NCBI GenBank assembly: GCA_037975125.1
Contig: CM075853.1
Location: 94,778,543 to 94,842,542, forward strand
Length of the DNA stretch: 64,000 nt
Reading direction: 5' to 3'
Origin: Latrodectus hesperus
Taxonomy: Eukaryota > Arthropoda > Arachnida > Araneae > Theridiidae
Shown here one piece after another: positions 58,839 to 64,000 of the stretch. Numbering within the stretch: position 1 is the stretch's first letter; every line of letters starts with the position of its first letter. The notes under the pieces were generated by a model, which worked only from the letters and a program-made list of their open reading frames with translations, was not told the origin of the DNA and did not search any database. The position numbers and the translations under genes were made by a program.

Positions 58839-61800
58839 GAAAATATTACACTTCAAAAACTGCAGGTGGTTAACTTTTTCATTTATCTTAATAATATTTT
58901 GATTTCCATAACCATTTAAATATTTAAAAATGAGCTTGAAGTAAGGACTTCTATTAATAAAATCCAAGTTAATTTGTAATTGCATATTACAAACCTTTTA
59001 TGTTTTCAGGACTGCTCTGAGAAAATCTTCAGTGTAACATATTGGTATTTTTTTATTTGGTCTATTGAATAGTTCTAGATTATCACAAGTTCAACTTCTC
59101 CTCATTAACAAGAGAAATTTTTTATTTATAATCCAGAAGAATAGCTGGCGGGAAATGATTATAAGAGAGATGCTTCATTTTTATCTTCAGAAATGTACAA
59201 TTGAGAGTTATTTTTGAGCATCTTAATTCAAATTTTACTTCACACAGTATTTTCGACTTTAATTAAGTCAATTATAACAAGGGCTGTGTAAGGATCTGTC
59301 ACATGACACTTTCGAAAATTTTTACTTTCAAAACGAAAAAAGTTCAAAATGAATTTACTATTCTTTATCTAAACCGATTTATATAATATTTTAAACATAT
59401 ATTATTCTCTAAATATTATATTAAGAGTTATTACTTATAATCTTTTCTTTTCAAAAGTTTGATACTTTTGAAAAATTGTGGATTCTACACAGAAAGGATG
59501 AATGTTGTTACAGCCATTACACAATTTATGAATTTTCAGGACTCATAAGCAATCAGTGCTTTTTGATTTATTAATTTTTCTCTTACCCATGTTAATATTT
59601 TTTTCGTATTGATGTTAACGATTCTGAATTAAATTTTCTCAAAGAACATTTATTGCCAAGTTGTTGCTCTTTTGAACAAAGATCAAAGGTGTTCTGCATT
59701 AGCACTCTTCTCACTCTGTCATGCCATACCACGAAGAAACATTTTTCAGACATTTGTCCTTGACAGAACATTTACTGTGCACAGGATGTTTCAACAAGAT
59801 ATCTTTTTTGAGTCAGAACAAGTATCGAGCCTCGAATATTCTGAACACGAGAACAAAAACTTTCATCGTAGCTTAATTAGACGATACCAGAGCGATACAT
59901 TTATTCACAGATAAAAATGTAACTAGACGGTTGAAGATTGGTGTCACATAATTTGTGATGTTACTGGAAGTGACAGAAGCTTTAAAATCTTTCATTAAAT
60001 ACATTATTTTGGGAGGAGTATTTCTAATTCCTTATTAGAAGGCAATTTTATTCTTATTATTAACTTACCCTTTATACGGAATTGTAGACTAAAAAATGAA
60101 GACTAAAATTTTAATAAATAAGAATAACTATTTATTAAAATTCCATTCGCATGAATTTTTACTGAACTATTTTATATAATTATCTGCATTTATTTATCAC
60201 ACTTATACATAAATTTATTTTCTTCTATAACAAGTAAAAATGTATATAATCGTGTGATTACATCAAAATAGAATTTGAAAGGATAGTAAAACATTTTGGG
60301 GAAAAAGAAGTGCTGAAATATTAAATTATATTATTTTCTTATTAATTATTGAAATTCAGGGATAATAAATAATGCAACAAAAAGGATATGTAAATACATA
60401 AACGTCGGGAAAAGATGGTATGCACAAAATGAAAAATTTTTATGTCTGAGTAAGAATTTTGAGATTAATTATTTTTAAAAATAAATGCACATGTATATTT
60501 TAAATATTACTTCAATTACTACAATTGCGACAAATCTTCTACTTGAAAATTATACAATCTTCTACTTGAAAATTTGTCGTACATTTCATACTAGCAAGAT
60601 AGACATTTTATGGCAGAAGGGTTAATGGAATCAACATTGATAAATAAAAAATCATACATTTCTTTGAAGTTCAAGAACAAATTATATGAGCATAAAAGAG
60701 GACAGACTAAAGCGTGTTCTAAAGCAGCTCTTATATTTATCTTACTTAGGAGAGAATATAAGATCAAAAATCGAAGAGAACAATTTTGAAAATTAAAAGG
60801 CAATTATGGTGAAAAGAATGCCGCGGAAGTTAATTAAGTAGGCAAAATTTCGTTCTCGCGTGTGATGCAAGAAGAGTTTGCAGATTTTAGTGGTTACAAA
60901 ATATTTAACCAAGAAACTTATTCAAACGGTAAGGATCCATGTGTTTATCAGAAAACACAGTATAATTAAAAGATCTGGAAGTTATACATTTATACCAGAA
61001 ATATCTAAGAATTTGTTTTCTAAGAAACATAAAATAGAGGATTTGAATTTTAGACTGTAAGTCATGACTTGGGTAACAAATGAAGTCGAAAAATGAAAAT
61101 GAAAATGAAATGAATGATATTTCCATCCGTCTGGTTTGTGAAAATTTCGACATAAGAGAAAGAAATTTCTCCTTCACCCTGCGATCTTTTCGAGTAATAG
61201 TAATTGGCGAGCATATCAAAGGGCCCCAAAAAGTCATCTTTTTATTAACTGATAAATTTCATGTCGGAATATATTAGTAATATTATTAATAGAATGGACT
61301 TATCCATTCGAGTAGCAGTATTAAAAAGTTGCTCCAAGTGTCTTAATATTCTGAAGTGGTTAGCTATGTATTCAGGTATTACTCGTATAAAGAAATTATG
61401 GAATGATTTAATAAGAAGAATTTACTTTAATGGAAAGACTTTTGCATCATCAATAAAGCTGAGATATACTCTATCGAAGACGAATAGTATGAAACAGATA
61501 TAGAAATTTGTTAAAAACTAGTTTCAGCCACGTGAACGAAGTAGCTATATATACACACACGAACGTGTACATTAACTTAATAAATTGATTTTCATGCTTT
61601 ATTTTAATTAAAATATTGTAAAATCAAATTTATATAAGTTATGCAATTGATACAGAACACGTACAGTTTTTTTATTTATTCAAAATATATTGAATGTTGA
61701 TTTCTAACCATAAAAGACCCTAAATATGCTAATGAAAATGACCAAACTTTCAAACAGAAGTTTCCCCATGGCCATTTTTCTTATCATTTGATCTATTATC

Positions 61801-62252
61801 AATGTTACAAGTTAAATAACCAGTGATTGTGAACGAATAAAAATTGAAGGAAAAACGCTTTAGAAAGAAAAAAAACCCACATCGGACTGAAAAGCGTGCT
61901 TTTATTATAGTTTTATTTCAAACAAAAACAATGATCTGAACACAGTTATCCTAACGACCTTCATGTTATCTCAACAGTTTTACTTTTTCCATCGAATCCT
62001 GGTACTGTATTTGAGAAAGAAATTTTCTTTGATATTTTGTGGATATAGATAATCTGAGATCACATTAAGTAATATTTCATTAGTTTCCTACGAAATAGTC
62101 TCTCTCTCTCTCTCTTTTTGGATCAGAAAGTAACACCGCGAAGGACAAATCAAAGAAATTTCAGGTTTTTTGTTTTATTCTGCTAGTTTTCCGTTGAATT
62201 TTTTTATCAACAGGAATTCGCTAAGAAGCATGGTTTATGTGTGTGTATATAA
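58839..62252. other. Intergenic, no gene recognised
   Basis: Several frames of 60-110 codons on both strands (59672-59914, 60878-61277, 60905-61237, 61261-61503) lack domains and overlap one another; none is called. A (CT)n run lies at 62099-62115. Confidence 0.55.
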
Positions 62253-62254
62253 TA

Positions 62255-63270
62255 GGTTGGGGAAAAAGAAATCCATTATTTTTGCGTAAAATTCAAAACT
62301 TAATTTAACATGTTTCGTATTCTCCAATTTGGGTCAAATGTGCATCGTTTTGTTGTGTAATTTGTTGCCATTTCAAAGGTAGTTTCATAGCGTCATTTTC
62401 ATAGTCCTTATTGGATAAAAATTATAATAATTGATTTTCACAATCTTCTCTTGATCCCAGTTTCTGATCACCCAGGAAATTTTGCAATGCTGGAAAACAG
62501 TAATAATTGCTTTGTGCCAAGGTCTGGACTATATGGTGGATCAATTCAAACTTCCCAACCAAGCTTCTAGAGTTTCTGGCGAGTCACTACATGCGTGTGA
62601 GGCCTGGCATTGTCCTAATGGAAGGTAGTGATTTCAATTTAGTATTTGGCCATTTTCATTATAAATTCTTCCTTTCCAGTACCATCAAATACACAGTAGA
62701 ATCTTTTTGGCTGTTACTCTTAATTTGGCCACCATTTGAGCTGCTTCACCGCGCTTTAACCACGAGCGTTTTCGCACAATATATACTGTCGTATGTGACC
62801 CATTTATCATCCCCAGTCATCATCCGTTAAAAAATAGGTCGATTTCATTCAGTTTGGCCAAGGCTTCGTAGATAGAAATTTGATCCATCATGTTTTTGGT
62901 GTTAATTGGTGAAGCACACAAATATCGAGCTTCTTTTTGAATCTAACTTTGTGCAAATAGTTCAAAACTGTTTTATGGTCGATCTTTAGTTCCTGAGCGA
63001 TGCTACGACTACTAACAGGTCGGTCAACTTCGATTATTTCAGTGATTTTATCGACATTTTCGACTACTGGCTTGCCTGTGCGAAGTGCATTTTTAACAAC
63101 AAAAATGCTTAACGGAATGGATGAAACCAAAATTGCACGTAATTAGCTGTTACAGTATCGTCACCATAAACACCATTCACAATTTCAGCCCCCTGGCGTG
63201 CATTTTCGCCTTTACCAAAGAAAAACTGTAAAATATACCGAATTTTCTCATAGAGTATTCGCCATACATG
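62255..63270 (-). mobile_element. Mariner transposon remnant, minus strand
   Basis: The lower end carries a mariner-type inverted terminal sequence ggttggggaaaaagaaatcc directly after a TA (62253-62254). Moving up in coordinate on the - strand the whole transposase can be followed in pieces back to its N-terminus near 63260. The opposite terminal repeat was not found, so the 5' end of the element is probably lost or beyond recognition. Confidence 0.85.
62295..63265 (-). pseudogene. Mariner transposase pseudogene
   Basis: The best frame is 62888-63130: VDKITEIIEVDRPVSSRSIA followed by QELKIDHKTVLNYL, the paired-like helix-turn-helix region, then LHQLTPKT. Upstream (63150-63265) another frame gives the N-terminal FFxKGENAxQ-type helix, and downstream the catalytic pieces follow: TGDDKWVTYDS (first Asp), DNARPHTHVVTRQKL near + strand 62570-62614 (second Asp) and PPYSPDLG, after which the third-Asp segment (family APSD) is damaged. 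Stops and frameshifts separate these blocks, so it is inactive. Fragment length is close to the roughly 345-codon family size, with small internal losses. Confidence 0.88.
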
Positions 63271-64000
63271 CAGATACGAGGAGGAATTTTCTGAGTTTCA
63301 GCAACTTCAACCAACAGCGAACAAACCACATTGTATCTTTCTTTGCTAAATTGCATTTCCAATGCAAGGTAGACATTCTTCACTATATTAATTTTACAGA
63401 TCAGGAAAGATGTAATTATGTAGAAATGTGGGTTTTTCACAATGCATTTAGTTTATCTGACAGAAAGTGATATTGATACGTACCAAGAGTGTTGCTGACT
63501 TATAATAGTAATGTATTCTAGGTTGGATATTTGATTGAATCTAGTATATGAAGTGTTCATTCACATGAAAATAATAAAAGAGATACATTAAGTATTTCAT
63601 GACCATTGAGTACCTCAGTTAGGCAAGGAAACATTTGGTGAAGACTTAGCCAATTTAGGGTCTAAACGAGAATTTTGTGATGATAAAATTATTTGCCAAA
63701 ACAGTAACACATAAATTCATTTTCAAGTATTGTTTTGATAAAAGTTATTTATGTGTACAATAGTGTGTTGATTTATAAGTATATATTCTCTAAGTACACT
63801 TATTAAATTAAAGAGAGCTTTTTTATTTTCTAATTTGTGTGTCCATTAGAATGCATTCGATATGGTTGTAAAAGAACAATGCACAGAAAACTTATATATA
63901 ATATGATACGTTCTTCATCATATTTTTGTATACTTTGTTTTATTTTCTTTTCATCATACGTATAAACTTTCCTAATCATTAAGATTCAAATGATTTCGTG
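63271..64000. other. Intergenic, nothing recognised
   Basis: Frames at 63177-63470 on both strands overlap the mariner N-terminal region and are not independent genes. Confidence 0.6.

Noticed and set aside
60905..61503. Cluster of overlapping short frames on both strands
   Set aside because: Mutually overlapping and without motifs; consistent with chance in a locally stop-poor stretch.

Overview
The window is a piece of an AT-rich arthropod genome, most likely a spider. The spider call is inference, from the style of the retroelement gag/pol fragments and SINEs; the arthropod call rests on a clear Neuroglian gene. No bacterial genes, operons or CRISPR arrays are present.

Region 1 (1-27070, + strand): the 3' two thirds of a Neuroglian/L1-family cell adhesion gene. 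Twelve exons, with mutually compatible splice phases, encode one Ig domain, five fibronectin type III (FN3) domains, a transmembrane helix and a cytoplasmic tail with the ankyrin-binding FIGQY motif, ending in a PDZ-type C-terminus. The 5' part (earlier Ig domains, signal peptide) lies left of the window. Together the exons give about 739 codons before the stop.

The introns carry datable insertions: two + strand SINEs and one - strand SINE with perfect target-site duplications, a defective piggyBac-like element bounded by TTAA, a complete but decayed Ty3/gypsy LTR element with a 5-bp duplication (itself hit by a LINE 3' fragment), and a Tc1-like pseudo-transposon.

Region 2 (27071-about 33000): T-rich sequence after the stop codon with several AATAAA signals, probably the 3' UTR at least proximally. 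It holds a long (AT)n tract and a 43-bp poly-T.

Region 3 (about 33000-64000): no gene that I can recognise. It contains tRNA-headed SINEs, a 5S-rRNA-headed SINE that shares its 3' tail with a tRNA-headed family, a Tc1-like transposase remnant, a decayed mariner (62255-about 63270, - strand), a 26-bp minisatellite, a 263-bp (AT)n tract, and two GC-richer islands (48.1-48.4 kb and 57.0-57.4 kb) that could be exons of genes extending outside.

I found no clear new biological system. The points most worth a second look are the integrase-before-reverse-transcriptase order in the LTR element, a 44-bp-periodic palindrome array in the piggyBac-like element, the tail shared by 5S- and tRNA-headed SINEs, and a set of long near-perfect hairpins that look like template-switch products.
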